Positions 1-7,621 are shown, counted from the stretch's first letter. The stretch is 34,044 nucleotides of DNA from Caulobacteraceae bacterium (GCA_019695035.1 JAIBAU010000025.1:1-34044); one strand, 5' to 3'. A program made the numbers and translations. Notes: generated by a model from the sequence alone, not told the origin.

Positions 1-73
1 GCCCGAAGCGGGCTTGCGCCGGGAACAAAATCGGAACCACACTCGCTCCTCGACAGCAGCGAAGGGCAGGACG

Positions 74-727
74 ATGGGCGGCGGCTACACGGTCTATGGC
101 GCGGCGGGGTCCGGCTCGGTCCCGGTCGAGGCGGCGATGACCCTGCTGGGGCTCGACTACCAGGTGGTCGAGGGCGCGACCTGGACCCACGATCCGGCCA
201 TCCTGGCCCGCGTCGAGGCGGTCAACCCGCTGAAGCAGATCCCCGCCGTGGTGACGCCCGGCGGCGAGACCCTGACAGAGAGCGCCGCGATCCTGACCTG
301 GCTGGCCGACAGCCACCCGGAAAGCCGGCTGTCGCCCGCCGTGGACGACCCGCGGCGGGGCCAGTTCCTGCGCTGGATGACCTTCATCCCCGCCTCGATC
401 TACGCCCTCTACTGGGTGCGCGACGAGCCCACACGGCTGGTCCCGGCCGAGCTGGGCGAGCAGGTGAAGGCGCGCACCGCCGAGCGCATCGCCGACTGCT
501 GGCGGATGATGGACGGCCAGGTCGCGCCCGGCCGCTACATCCTGGGCGACGAACTGACCGTGCTGGATCTCTACGTGACCGTGGTCAGCCGCTGGACCCC
601 CCGGCGCACCCGCTTCTACCGCGAGGCGCCCCGGCTGGCCGAGGTGGTGCGGCGGGTGGATGCGGACGAGCGGCTGCAGGCCTTCTGGGCCGGGCGCTTC
701 CCCTTCAGCGAGGGGTGGGAGGGGTAG
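74..727 (+). CDS. Glutathione S-transferase family protein
   Basis: Cytosolic GST fold of about 217 residues. The N-terminal thioredoxin-like half carries the cis-proline region (NPLKQIPAVV) and the glutathione-binding TESAAI turn. The C-terminal helical half carries the LTVLDLY segment, with the usual N-capping Asp of helix 6. Family members conjugate glutathione to electrophiles or act as glutathione-dependent reductases; the substrate cannot be read from the sequence. I chose ATG 74 because it directly precedes the conserved beta-1 strand (YTVYGAAGSGS) and has AAGGGCAGG upstream; an earlier in-frame start at 14 would add 20 residues unlike the family. It is followed 71 bp later by a flavoprotein on the same strand, so the two may form a redox or detoxification pair, which is inference. 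Confidence 0.85.
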   Translation: MGGGYTVYGAAGSGSVPVEAAMTLLGLDYQVVEGATWTHDPAILARVEAVNPLKQIPAVVTPGGETLTESAAILTWLADSHPESRLSPAVDDPRRGQFLRWMTFIPASIYALYWVRDEPTRLVPAELGEQVKARTAERIADCWRMMDGQVAPGRYILGDELTVLDLYVTVVSRWTPRRTRFYREAPRLAEVVRRVDADERLQAFWAGRFPFSEGWEG

Positions 728-798
728 GCGCGGCGAACCGGACCGCCGGCGCCGCGCGGGCCCCCTGAACCGCCAAGCTGGCCGCGCGTTCAGGCCCC

Positions 799-1713
799 AT
801 GCGCAACACCGACCTCCTGGACGCCGTCGTCGTCGGCGCCGGCCCCGCGGGCCTGACCGCCGCCATCTACCTGGCGCGGTTCCGGCGCCGTTTCACGGTG
901 CTGCACGACGGGCGCAGCCGGGCCCGCTGGATCCCCCGCTCGCACAACCACCCGGGCTTTCCCGCCGGGGTGCGCGGTCCGGTGCTGCTGGCCCGCATGC
1001 GCCGCCAGGCCGAGGGCTTCGGCGCGACGCTGCGCGAGGCCCGGGTCGAGCGGGTCGAGCGCCGCCGCGACGGGACGTTCACGGTGTCCGGCGACGGCTT
1101 CGCTCTGGCCGCGCGCACCGTGCTGCTGGCCACCGGGGTGCACGACAACCACCCGCCCCTGCGCGGCGTGGCCACGGCGATCCGCCGGGCGGTGGTGCGC
1201 ATCTGCCCCATCTGCGACGCCTACGAGGCGTCCGGCCGGCGCATCGCGGTGGTGGGCGAGGCGGGGCTGGGGGCGCGGGAAGCCGCCTTCCTGCGCCGCT
1301 ACTCCGAGACGGTGACCCTGCTGCACGTGGGCGCGCCCGAGGCCCTGACGGCGGCGGACCGGCGCCTCGTCGAGCACTGCGGGGCCAGGCTGGTGGAATG
1401 CGCCCTGGCCGACATCACGCTGGGCCCGGCCGGGGTGACGGTGCGGCTGCCGTCGGGGGCGGTCGGCGACTACGACACCCTCTACGCCGCGCTCGGCTCG
1501 CCGCCGCGCAACGAGCTGGCCGAGGCGGCGGGCGTGGCGGTCAATGCGGCGGGCTATCTCGTCGCCGGCCAGGCCCACCAGGAGACGGCCGTGCCGGGCC
1601 TGTACGCCGCCGGCGACGTGGTGCGCGGCCTGAACCAGATCAGCGTCGCCCAGGCCGAGGCCGCCATCGCCGCGACCGCCATGCACAACTTCCTGCGCGA
1701 TCAGGGTCGCTGA
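799..1713 (+). CDS. Thioredoxin-reductase-like FAD-dependent oxidoreductase
   Basis: A protein of 304 residues with the two-dinucleotide-domain layout of low-molecular-weight thioredoxin reductases. The FAD Rossmann motif is intact ([12 protein letters not shown], residues 11-22). A CPIC redox pair lies at Cys136 and Cys139, and the C-terminal FAD motif reads [15 protein letters not shown]. The second nucleotide site is degenerate: the usual GGGDSA-type loop is replaced by GEAGLGA, and the HRRD motif that binds the NADPH phosphate is absent (LHVG instead). It is clearly a flavoprotein disulfide-oxidoreductase relative, but use of NADPH, or of thioredoxin as partner, is doubtful. It ends 5 bp from the stop of the convergent MFS gene. 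Confidence 0.8.
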   Translation: MRNTDLLDAVVVGAGPAGLTAAIYLARFRRRFTVLHDGRSRARWIPRSHNHPGFPAGVRGPVLLARMRRQAEGFGATLREARVERVERRRDGTFTVSGDGFALAARTVLLATGVHDNHPPLRGVATAIRRAVVRICPICDAYEASGRRIAVVGEAGLGAREAAFLRRYSETVTLLHVGAPEALTAADRRLVEHCGARLVECALADITLGPAGVTVRLPSGAVGDYDTLYAALGSPPRNELAEAAGVAVNAAGYLVAGQAHQETAVPGLYAAGDVVRGLNQISVAQAEAAIAATAMHNFLRDQGR

Positions 1714-1718
1714 GCGCC

Positions 1719-3017
1719 TCAGTCCTCGGCGATCAGGCTGTGGTCGCGGGTCTCGCGCATGAGGGCGTAGACGATCAGGGAGACCCCGACCACGCCGCTG
1801 ACATAGAGGTAGAACCACGGCTCATGGCCCTGGGTCTTGAACCACAGGGCGACCGCCTCGGCGGTGCCGCCGAAGACGGCGTTGGCGATGGCGAAGGGCA
1901 GGGCGACGCCCAGCACCCGCACTGCGGTCGGGAACAGCTCGGCCTTCACCACCGCATTGATGGCCGTGTAGCCCGACAGGATCACCAGCGAGGCCAGCAC
2001 CAGGCCGAAGGCGACCAGCGGGTCGCGGGCGCCGGCGAGCGCGGTCATGATCGGCCAGGTCAGCAGCAGCCCCCCCAGGCCGAAGCCGATCAGAACGGGC
2101 CGGCGGCCGATGCGGTCGGACAGCAGCCCGACCACCGGCTGCAGCAGCATGAACAGGAACAGCGCCGCGGCGGTGATCTCGGTCGCCGCCGCCTTGGAGA
2201 AGCCCGAGGTGTTGACCAGGAACTTCTGCACGTAGGTGGTGAAGGTATAGAAGGCGACCGTGCCCCCGGCCGTCAGGCCGAAGACGATCAGGGTCTCGCG
2301 CGGGTGGCGCAGGAACAGCCACATCGTCTTCGCCCGCTCCTCGCCCCGCACCGCCTCGAAGGACGGCGTCTCGTCGATGCGGCGGCGCAGCCAGAACACC
2401 GACACCGCCAAGAGGCCGCCCACCGCAAACGGGATGCGCCAACCCCAGGCGTCCAGCTGGTCGGGCGTCAGGAGCCGCTGCAGCAGGATCAGCATGCCCA
2501 GCGCCAGCAGCTGGCCGGCGATGACGGTGACGTACTGGAAGCTGGACCAGAAGCCGCGGCGGTCCCGGCCCGCCATCTCGGACAGGTAGGTGGCGGAGGC
2601 GCCGTACTCGCCGCCCAGGCTGAGCCCCTGCATCAGGCGGGCGAGCACCAGCACCACGGGCGCGCCGATGCCGATCGCCGCGTATCCCGGGCAGACCGCG
2701 ATGATCAGCGAGCCGGCGCACATGACCGCCACCGACAGGGTCAGGGCGGCCTTGCGGCCGCGCCGGTCGGCGTAAACCCCCATCAGCCAGGCGCCGACCG
2801 GGCGGGCGAAGAAACCGACCGCCAGCACCACCGCGGCGCTGAGCAGCTGGGCGGTGCGGTCGCCCTCGGGGAAGAAGGTCTTGGCGAAATAGAGGGTGAA
2901 GGAGGTGTAGACGAACCAGTCGTAGTACTCGACCAGATTGCCGGCCGAGCCGCCCAGGATCGAGCCCAGCCGGTTCAGCGAAGAACGCCCCGCGGCGAGC
3001 GTGGTGGTTTCTGACAT
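1719..3017 (-). CDS. MFS transporter, metabolite:H+ symporter (MHS) family
   Basis: Twelve-segment inner-membrane carrier of 432 residues, normal for the MHS branch (KgtP, ProP, citrate and shikimate carriers). Family signs include GNLVEYYDWFVY near the N terminus, the cytoplasmic loop motif DRRGRKAA near residue 84, RLMQGLSLGGEYG near 130, the central IDETPSF segment, and the repeated loop SDRIGRRPV in the second half. These proteins import organic acids, amino acids or osmolytes with protons. Alpha-ketoglutarate or another dicarboxylate is a reasonable guess, but substrate cannot be fixed from sequence. The start at 3017 gives a typical short cytoplasmic N terminus. No operon partner is obvious; the next gene on this strand lies 52 bp upstream and looks unrelated. 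Confidence 0.88.
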   Translation of the reverse strand: MSETTTLAAGRSSLNRLGSILGGSAGNLVEYYDWFVYTSFTLYFAKTFFPEGDRTAQLLSAAVVLAVGFFARPVGAWLMGVYADRRGRKAALTLSVAVMCAGSLIIAVCPGYAAIGIGAPVVLVLARLMQGLSLGGEYGASATYLSEMAGRDRRGFWSSFQYVTVIAGQLLALGMLILLQRLLTPDQLDAWGWRIPFAVGGLLAVSVFWLRRRIDETPSFEAVRGEERAKTMWLFLRHPRETLIVFGLTAGGTVAFYTFTTYVQKFLVNTSGFSKAAATEITAAALFLFMLLQPVVGLLSDRIGRRPVLIGFGLGGLLLTWPIMTALAGARDPLVAFGLVLASLVILSGYTAINAVVKAELFPTAVRVLGVALPFAIANAVFGGTAEAVALWFKTQGHEPWFYLYVSGVVGVSLIVYALMRETRDHSLIAED

Positions 3018-3069
3018 GGCGCGCGTTCCCCCGGGTCGGCCGGACGCTACCGGGCTTCGCGCCCGCCCG

Positions 3070-3624
3070 CTACCGGCCGGGCGTGAAGGAGACGTGCAGG
3101 GCGACGATGTCCTCGTCGAGATTGCGGCCGATGCGGCCTTCCTTCTCGATGGTGCGCTGGACGTAGCCGAAGGAGGTCTGGAAGTCGCCCTGCCGCCAGG
3201 CGATGCCGGCCTGGGCCTCGCCCATGAAGGCGCCGCCGTCGATGGACAGGCCCTCCCGGCTCCAGCCGCCCTCGCCGTGGGTCAGGTTGTAGCCCACCGC
3301 CGTCTGGCCGTCGGCGGCGAACAGGTAGAGACGTCCGCGGTCACCGAATCGGGCGCCGTCGCGCACCCCGAGGTCGCGCAGCCGGGCCTCGGCGCCCCCG
3401 GCCCCGAGCGCGATCCGGTCGGCGCGCGGCGTGTCTTCCGGGCCGATACGCAGGCGCAGGGCGTCGGCGTCGCGCCGCTCCGACCGGGGGGCGGAGAAGT
3501 CCGGCTGTTGCGGCAGGCGGATGACGAGACGTTCGCCGCGCCCGACGTCTTCCGCGCGCGCCGGCGCGCCGGACGCCGCGAGGACCCCGGCCAGAAGCAC
3601 TGCGAAACCCAGACCCGACCGCAT
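3070..3624 (-). CDS. Secreted hypothetical protein behind an EcfG-type promoter
   Basis: I do not recognise the family. From ATG 3624, which has a strong GAGGAGG ribosome site about 6 bases upstream, it encodes 184 residues. A Sec signal peptide comes first (MRSGLGFAVLLAGVLAASG, then PARA before the likely cleavage). The mature part is rich in Arg, Gly and acidic residues. The last 60 residues alternate in the way of outer-membrane strands (AGIAWRQGDFQTSFGYVQRT, then IVALHVSFTPGR), so a periplasmic or outer-membrane location is likely. A longer frame up to 3687 exists but would bury the signal peptide. A perfect GGAAC-N16-CGTT promoter lies about 80-105 bp upstream, pointing to induction in the general stress response. 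Confidence 0.7.
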   Translation of the reverse strand: MRSGLGFAVLLAGVLAASGAPARAEDVGRGERLVIRLPQQPDFSAPRSERRDADALRLRIGPEDTPRADRIALGAGGAEARLRDLGVRDGARFGDRGRLYLFAADGQTAVGYNLTHGEGGWSREGLSIDGGAFMGEAQAGIAWRQGDFQTSFGYVQRTIEKEGRIGRNLDEDIVALHVSFTPGR

Positions 3625-3704
3625 GGCGGCCTCCTCGACCGGGCCCCGGCGCTGGCTTGTCCAGGCCGCGGGCGCGTTGCTGCCCAAGACTTCCCCTCGG
3701 GCGT

Positions 3705-3729
3705 AACGTCACTTCCGGGGACGGGTTCC
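3705..3729 (-). promoter_or_regulatory. EcfG (SigT-type) general stress promoter
   Basis: On the minus strand GGAAC (3729-3725) and CGTT (3708-3705) are separated by exactly 16 bases, a perfect match to the GGAAC-N16/17-CGTT consensus of alphaproteobacterial EcfG sigma factors. The implied transcript would start near 3697, about 70 bases before the ATG at 3624 of the secreted hypothetical protein. The match and position are seen directly; sigma-factor use is inferred. Confidence 0.6.
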
Positions 3730-3797
3730 TTAAGGATATTCGCGCCTTACCCGCCGGGCTCGACACCTGCAATTTCCCGGCCAGCGGGGCCGGGGCC

Positions 3798-4460
3798 TCA
3801 GTCGGCCAGCACCCGGCGGATGAAGTCCCGGCCGATCTGCACCCCGCCGGGGTCGATGCCGTGCTGCAGGCCCGGACGCAGGTGGTACTCCAGCGGCACC
3901 CCCAGCGCCTCGAGGGCGCCGGCCGAGTAGAACATCCAGCCGGCGTGTACGACCGGATCGCGGTCGCCATGCACCAGGGTCACGGGCGGGCGGGCGGTGA
4001 TCTCCCGGGCGGTCGAGGCCGGGTCCACCAGCTGGCCGGAATAGGCCAGCACCCCCGCGAGCGGACGCGGGCGGCGCAGGGCCACCTGCAGCGCCATCAT
4101 CGAACCCTGGCTGAAGCCGACCAGAACCAGCTTGTCGTCGGGGATGCCGTGCCGCTCGAGCTGGGCGTCGAGGAAGGCGTTGAGGGCGGGCGCGGCGGCG
4201 CGGGCCCCGGCGGCGCGTTCGTCCAGGCTGAAGCTGGTCACGTCCCACCACTGGTATCCGCCGGGCGTATCGGCGCAGGCCTGCACCGCATTGGGCGACA
4301 TCCAGAGCGCGTCCGGGAGCCCCTCGCGCCACTGCGGCGCCAGGCCGATCAGATCGTCGCCGTTGGAGCGCAGCCCGTGCAGCAGCACCACCAGTTGCCG
4401 GGGCTTGCCGCCGGAGAGCGGCGGGACGGCCGGGCCGTCGAGCATGGGGAGGTCGGTCAT
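3798..4460 (-). CDS. Alpha/beta hydrolase, phospholipase/carboxylesterase family
   Basis: A cytosolic serine hydrolase of 220 residues, typical for the Abhydrolase_2 (YpfH/EstB-like) family. Visible elements are the oxyanion strand VVLLHGLRSNGDDL, the nucleophile elbow GFSQGSM, the catalytic Asp in LVHGDRDPVV and the catalytic His in GLQHGID close to the C terminus. Such enzymes cleave short-chain carboxylic or thioesters and sometimes lysophospholipids; the natural substrate is unknown. The start at 4460 is supported by the normal length; a second Met five codons in (MLDGPAV) is possible. It lies downstream of nrdA on the same strand, but a strong terminator separates them, so it is probably transcribed alone. 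Confidence 0.87.
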   Translation of the reverse strand: MTDLPMLDGPAVPPLSGGKPRQLVVLLHGLRSNGDDLIGLAPQWREGLPDALWMSPNAVQACADTPGGYQWWDVTSFSLDERAAGARAAAPALNAFLDAQLERHGIPDDKLVLVGFSQGSMMALQVALRRPRPLAGVLAYSGQLVDPASTAREITARPPVTLVHGDRDPVVHAGWMFYSAGALEALGVPLEYHLRPGLQHGIDPGGVQIGRDFIRRVLAD

Positions 4461-4524
4461 GCCCCCCGCTTGCGCGAGGCCGCGGCGAGGGTCAAGCGCG
4501 GACGACCGCTGGCGACCGCAAACG

Positions 4525-4550
4525 AAAACCCCCGCCGTCGCCGGCGGGGG
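4525..4550 (-). terminator. Rho-independent terminator of nrdA
   Basis: Nine-base-pair GC stem (4529-4537 with 4542-4550) and a four-base loop. On the minus strand it is followed by TTTTCGTTT. It lies 50 bp past the nrdA stop codon. Confidence 0.8.
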
Positions 4551-4599
4551 CTCGTCGCGGGCCGGGGCTGGGAGTCACCGGCCAGGGCGGCGGCGGGGC

Positions 4600-6468
4600 C
4601 TACTGGCAGGCCAGGCATTCCTCGTAGTCGGTCTTTCCGGCGGCGGTGAAGTCGACCTTCTCGGCCGTCTCGGCGCCGGCGAAGGCGGCGCGCTGCACCG
4701 ACTTGGAGCGCAGGTAGTAGAGCGACTTGCAGCCGCGCTCCCAGGCGGTCCAGTGCAGCATGTGCAGGTCCCACTTGTCGACGTCGCCGGGGATGAAGAC
4801 GTTGACCGACTGCGACTGGCAGATCTCCGGCGTGCGATCGGCGGCCAGCTCGATGACCCAGCGCTGGTCGATCTCGAAGGCGGTCTTGTAGACGTCCTTC
4901 TCGTCCTGGTTCAGGAAATCGAGGTGCTGCACCGAGCCCTCGTTCTGCAGGATCGAGGACCAGGTCCCGTCGTCGTTGCGGCCCTTGGTCTCCAGCAGCT
5001 GCTCAAGATAGGGGTTCTTGACCGCGAAGGTGCCCGACAGGGTCTTGTGGCTGTAGATGTTGGCCGGGATCGGCTCGATGCCGGCGGAGGTGCCGCCGCA
5101 GATGATCGAGATCGAGGCCGTGGGGGCGATGGCCAGCTTGTGGGTGAAGCGCTCCATGACGCCCCGGTCGGCCGCGTCGGGGCAGGCGCCGCGCTCTTCG
5201 GCCAGCACCCGGCTGGCCTTGTCGGCCTCGCGGCGCAGGTGCTTGAAGATGCGCATGTTCCAGGACTTGGCCAGGGCGCTCTCGAAGGCCACGTTCTGCT
5301 GCTGCAGGAACGAGTGGAAGCCCATCAGGCCGAGCCCCACCGACCGTTCGCGGCGCGCCGAGTAGATCGCCGGCGCCATTTCGTCGGGCGCGCGCTGGAT
5401 GAAGTCCTCCAGCACGTTGTCGAGGAAGCGCATGACGTCCTCGATGAAGCGCGGGTCGTCGCGCCACTCGTGATACTTCTCGGCGTTCACCGACGACAGG
5501 CAACACACGGCGGTGCGCTCGTTGCCGAGGTGGTCCGGGCCGGTGTGCAGCATGATCTCAGAGCACAGGTTCGACTGCGTCACCTTCATGCCCAGCTCGC
5601 GCTGGTGGGCGGGCATGGCCCGGTTCACGGTGTCGGAGAAGATCAGATAGGGCTCGCCGGTCTGCAGGCGGATCTCGAGGATCTTCTGCCACAGGGTGCG
5701 GGCGTCGACGAAGCGGATCACCTCGTCGTTCTTGGGGCTGCGCAGGCCGAACTGGGCCCCGTCGCGCACCGCCTCCATGAACTCGTCGGTGATGTTGATG
5801 CCGTGGTGCAGGTTCAGGGACTTGCGGTTGAAGTCGCCCGACGGCTTGCGGATCTCGAGGAACTCCTCGATCTCGGGGTGGTGGACGTCGAGGTAGACGG
5901 CCGCCGAGCCGCGGCGCAGCGAGCCCTGGCTGATGGCCAGGGTCAGGGAGTCCATCACCCGGATGAAGGGGATGATGCCCGAGGTCTGGCCCGCGCCCTT
6001 CACCTTCTCGCCGATGGAGCGGACCTTGCCCCAGTAGGTGCCGATGCCGCCGCCGTTGGAGGCGAGGAAGACGTTCTGGTTCCAGGTGCCGACGATCGAC
6101 TCGAGGCTGTCGCCGACCGCGTTCAGGAAGCAGGAGATCGGCAGGCCGCGCCCGGCCCCGCCGTTCGACAGCACCGGGGTGGCCGGCATGAACCAGAGCT
6201 TCGAGATGTAGTCGTAGACGCGCTGGGCGTGCTCGGCGTCGTCGGCGTAGGCCGTGGCCACGCGGGCGAACATCTCCTGATAGCTCTCGCCCGCCAGCAG
6301 GTAGCGGTCCTCCAGGGTGGTGCGGCCGAAGTCCGTCAGCAGGGCGTCGCGGGAGCGGTCGATCTCGACCTTTCGGACCAGCTGGAGCTGGGGTCTTTCC
6401 GGCGCCTGCGCCGCCTGGGCGGCGGGCTGACCCGACTGGAGTTTCTGCGCTGCTTCACCGCCCGACAT
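4600..6468 (-). CDS. nrdA: Ribonucleoside-diphosphate reductase, alpha subunit (class I)
   Basis: Catalytic subunit that reduces ribonucleotides to deoxyribonucleotides. All active-site elements are visible: Cys113 in ISCFLN, the SNLCSEI block (Asn300, Cys302, Glu304), the partner cysteine in AVCCLSSVN (Cys322/323), the radical-transfer tyrosine pair in SLYYLRS near 584, and a C-terminal CLAC pair (Cys618, Cys621) that would hand electrons to the active site. At 622 residues it is shorter than E. coli NrdA. No ATP-cone is seen at the N terminus, which begins with a low-complexity Ala/Gln stretch before VEIDRSRD. Dual dATP/ATP activity control through that domain is therefore absent. No nrdB or ferredoxin gene is adjacent. 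The upstream region holds an NrdR box. Confidence 0.95.
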   Translation of the reverse strand: MSGGEAAQKLQSGQPAAQAAQAPERPQLQLVRKVEIDRSRDALLTDFGRTTLEDRYLLAGESYQEMFARVATAYADDAEHAQRVYDYISKLWFMPATPVLSNGGAGRGLPISCFLNAVGDSLESIVGTWNQNVFLASNGGGIGTYWGKVRSIGEKVKGAGQTSGIIPFIRVMDSLTLAISQGSLRRGSAAVYLDVHHPEIEEFLEIRKPSGDFNRKSLNLHHGINITDEFMEAVRDGAQFGLRSPKNDEVIRFVDARTLWQKILEIRLQTGEPYLIFSDTVNRAMPAHQRELGMKVTQSNLCSEIMLHTGPDHLGNERTAVCCLSSVNAEKYHEWRDDPRFIEDVMRFLDNVLEDFIQRAPDEMAPAIYSARRERSVGLGLMGFHSFLQQQNVAFESALAKSWNMRIFKHLRREADKASRVLAEERGACPDAADRGVMERFTHKLAIAPTASISIICGGTSAGIEPIPANIYSHKTLSGTFAVKNPYLEQLLETKGRNDDGTWSSILQNEGSVQHLDFLNQDEKDVYKTAFEIDQRWVIELAADRTPEICQSQSVNVFIPGDVDKWDLHMLHWTAWERGCKSLYYLRSKSVQRAAFAGAETAEKVDFTAAGKTDYEECLACQ

Positions 6469-6535
6469 GCTTACCGACTCAGCCCCCGAAAACGCCTTTG
6501 GATCCTTGGTGTCGACCTCGAAACACAGCGATAAA

Positions 6536-6582
6536 ACACATCATCTTGTGTCTTCGAAGCGCCCCCGACCCACATATGGGGC
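6536..6582. promoter_or_regulatory. NrdR box, with a possible degenerate second box
   Basis: The 16 bases at 6536-6551 (ACACATCATCTTGTGT) match the palindromic NrdR consensus (ACAC, AT-rich centre, GTGT) almost fully. A second imperfect palindrome, CCCACATATGGGG, is centred 31 bp away at 6574/6575. That is the three-turn spacing typical of paired NrdR boxes, but only about half of its positions fit. The pair lies 68-115 bp upstream of nrdA and just before the divergent small ORF and PAP2 genes. NrdR represses class I reductase genes when dATP is plentiful. Confidence 0.7.
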
Positions 6583-6603
6583 CATAGGGTTAAGGAGCGG
6601 TCA

Positions 6604-6744
6604 ATGGCGCCGACACGCGATTTGATCGGTTTTGATGGGGAAACCGGGGACGAATCGGAGCCGGTCCTTGTGGGCCCTGACTATCACATCCCTGTGACGC
6701 CCGGGGGGAACGGCGGGCGACCCCGACCGTTGTGTCGGCCGTGA
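6604..6744 (+). CDS. Possible 46-residue small protein or leader peptide
   Basis: A short ORF with the best ribosome site of the region: AAGGAG at 6592-6597, six bases before ATG 6604. The product is hydrophilic, starts MAPTRDLIGFDGETG and ends in a Gly/Pro/Arg-rich tail with one Cys. No family is recognised and there is no signal or membrane segment. Its TGA (6742-6744) overlaps a GTG start (6741) of the PAP2 gene as GTGA, a classic arrangement for translational coupling. It is either a real small protein or a device that feeds ribosomes into the next gene. The evidence is positional only. Confidence 0.45.
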   Translation: MAPTRDLIGFDGETGDESEPVLVGPDYHIPVTPGGNGGRPRPLCRP

Positions 6745-7517
6745 GGACTCCCGTGGGACTGATGGTCGCGGGCGCGCGGTTCGTGCGCGCCGAGGCGGTG
6801 CTGGTCGCCGCCCTTGGCGTGCTGGCCTTCCTGATCTCCACCTTCGTGGACATCGCCGAGGATCTGACCGAAGACCCGGCCCACGTCTTCGACCGGGCGG
6901 TCCTCGAATCACTGCGGGTGGCGGGCGACCCCAACAACCCGATCGGCCCGAAGTGGTTCGAGATCGCGGCCGCCGACCTGACCGCCCTGGGCAGCGTGGC
7001 CGTGCTGGTGGCCATCGTGATGGTGGTCTCGGGCTTCCTGCTGCTCAAGCGCCGTCCGCTGGCGGTGATCAGCCTGGTCACCGCCGGGGCCGGCGGCCTG
7101 GCCATGAGCCAGGCCCTCAAGCTGGTCTTCGGCCGCGAGCGGCCGCCGCTCGAATACCGGGCTGTCGAGGCGGTGAACGCCAGCTTCCCCTCCGGCCACG
7201 CCATGCTCTCGGCGGTCATCTACCTCAGCCTGGGCGCCATCCTGGCCAAGGCCATGCGACGGCGGCGCGAGAAGGCCTACGTCATGTCGGTGGCCCTGCT
7301 GCTGACCCTGATCGTGGGCCTGAGCCGCATCTACCTGGGCGTCCACTGGGCCACCGACGTGTTCGGAGGCTGGTGCATAGGCGGCGCCTGGGCCACCACC
7401 TGCTGGCTGGCCGCCTGGGCCACCGAGCGCTGGCACGGCCGCGGCGGGATGAGCCGCCCGCAACGCTTGCCAGTCCGGCCCGCGCCCTCTATGTCCCCGG
7501 CCGTCACTGGGGAGTAG
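6741..7517 (+). CDS. PAP2-family membrane phosphatase
   Basis: Integral membrane lipid phosphatase of about 258 residues with the full PAP2 triad: KLVFGRERPP (motif 1), SFPSGHAM (motif 2, proton donor His) and GLSRIYLGVHWATDVFGG (motif 3, His and Asp). Around six hydrophobic segments surround them. Family members dephosphorylate undecaprenyl pyrophosphate, phosphatidic acid or similar lipids at the outer face of the inner membrane. Start choice is open: GTG 6732, GTG 6741, GTG 6753 and ATG 6762 are in frame. I prefer 6741, which overlaps the stop of the upstream small ORF. The last two codons and the stop lie inside the conserved GGGGAGUAG of the downstream manganese riboswitch, so the gene end is constrained by RNA structure. 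Confidence 0.88.
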   Translation: MRTPVGLMVAGARFVRAEAVLVAALGVLAFLISTFVDIAEDLTEDPAHVFDRAVLESLRVAGDPNNPIGPKWFEIAAADLTALGSVAVLVAIVMVVSGFLLLKRRPLAVISLVTAGAGGLAMSQALKLVFGRERPPLEYRAVEAVNASFPSGHAMLSAVIYLSLGAILAKAMRRRREKAYVMSVALLLTLIVGLSRIYLGVHWATDVFGGWCIGGAWATTCWLAAWATERWHGRGGMSRPQRLPVRPAPSMSPAVTGE

Positions 7518-7621
7518 TCGCCCGCGCCGTTCAGCGGGAGGCCGCGTCGACACACTGGGACCGATCCGAAGGAGAGGGCCCCGGCGCGCCAGCGGAGCAT
7601 CCGCCCGACGAGACCAATGGC
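7503..7621 (+). ncRNA. yybP-ykoY manganese riboswitch aptamer
   Basis: The family's hallmark GGGGAGUAG is at 7509-7517 and its 3' partner AGACC at 7611-7615. P1 can form from 7503-7509 with 7615-7621 (six pairs including a G-U, one C-A mismatch). A hairpin CCCGC/GCGGG (7521-7525, 7534-7538) follows the first motif. GUCGACACAC at 7546-7555 fits the conserved GUCAACAUAC-like element, and a GCGGA/UCCGC hairpin (7592-7604) precedes AGACC. The family binds Mn2+ across the docked 5' and 3' motifs. The next gene is a GDT1/UPF0016 protein, a manganese exporter family commonly found under this riboswitch, so raised Mn2+ should switch on export. The 5' end overlaps the PAP2 coding region. Confidence 0.82.

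Noticed and set aside
1-13. GCCCG/CGGGC hairpin at the window start
   Set aside because: Too short, with no T-run and no upstream context; it cannot be called a terminator.
18-40. EcfG-like promoter (GGAAC-N17-CGCT) before the glutathione transferase
   Set aside because: The -10 deviates at one of four invariant bases, and the site is at the window edge.
660-3014. Long plus-strand open frame of 784 codons over the flavoprotein and MFS genes
   Set aside because: Frame shadow caused by high GC at third positions. Its translation is Arg/Gly/Ala-rich low complexity, while the overlapping genes have clear families.
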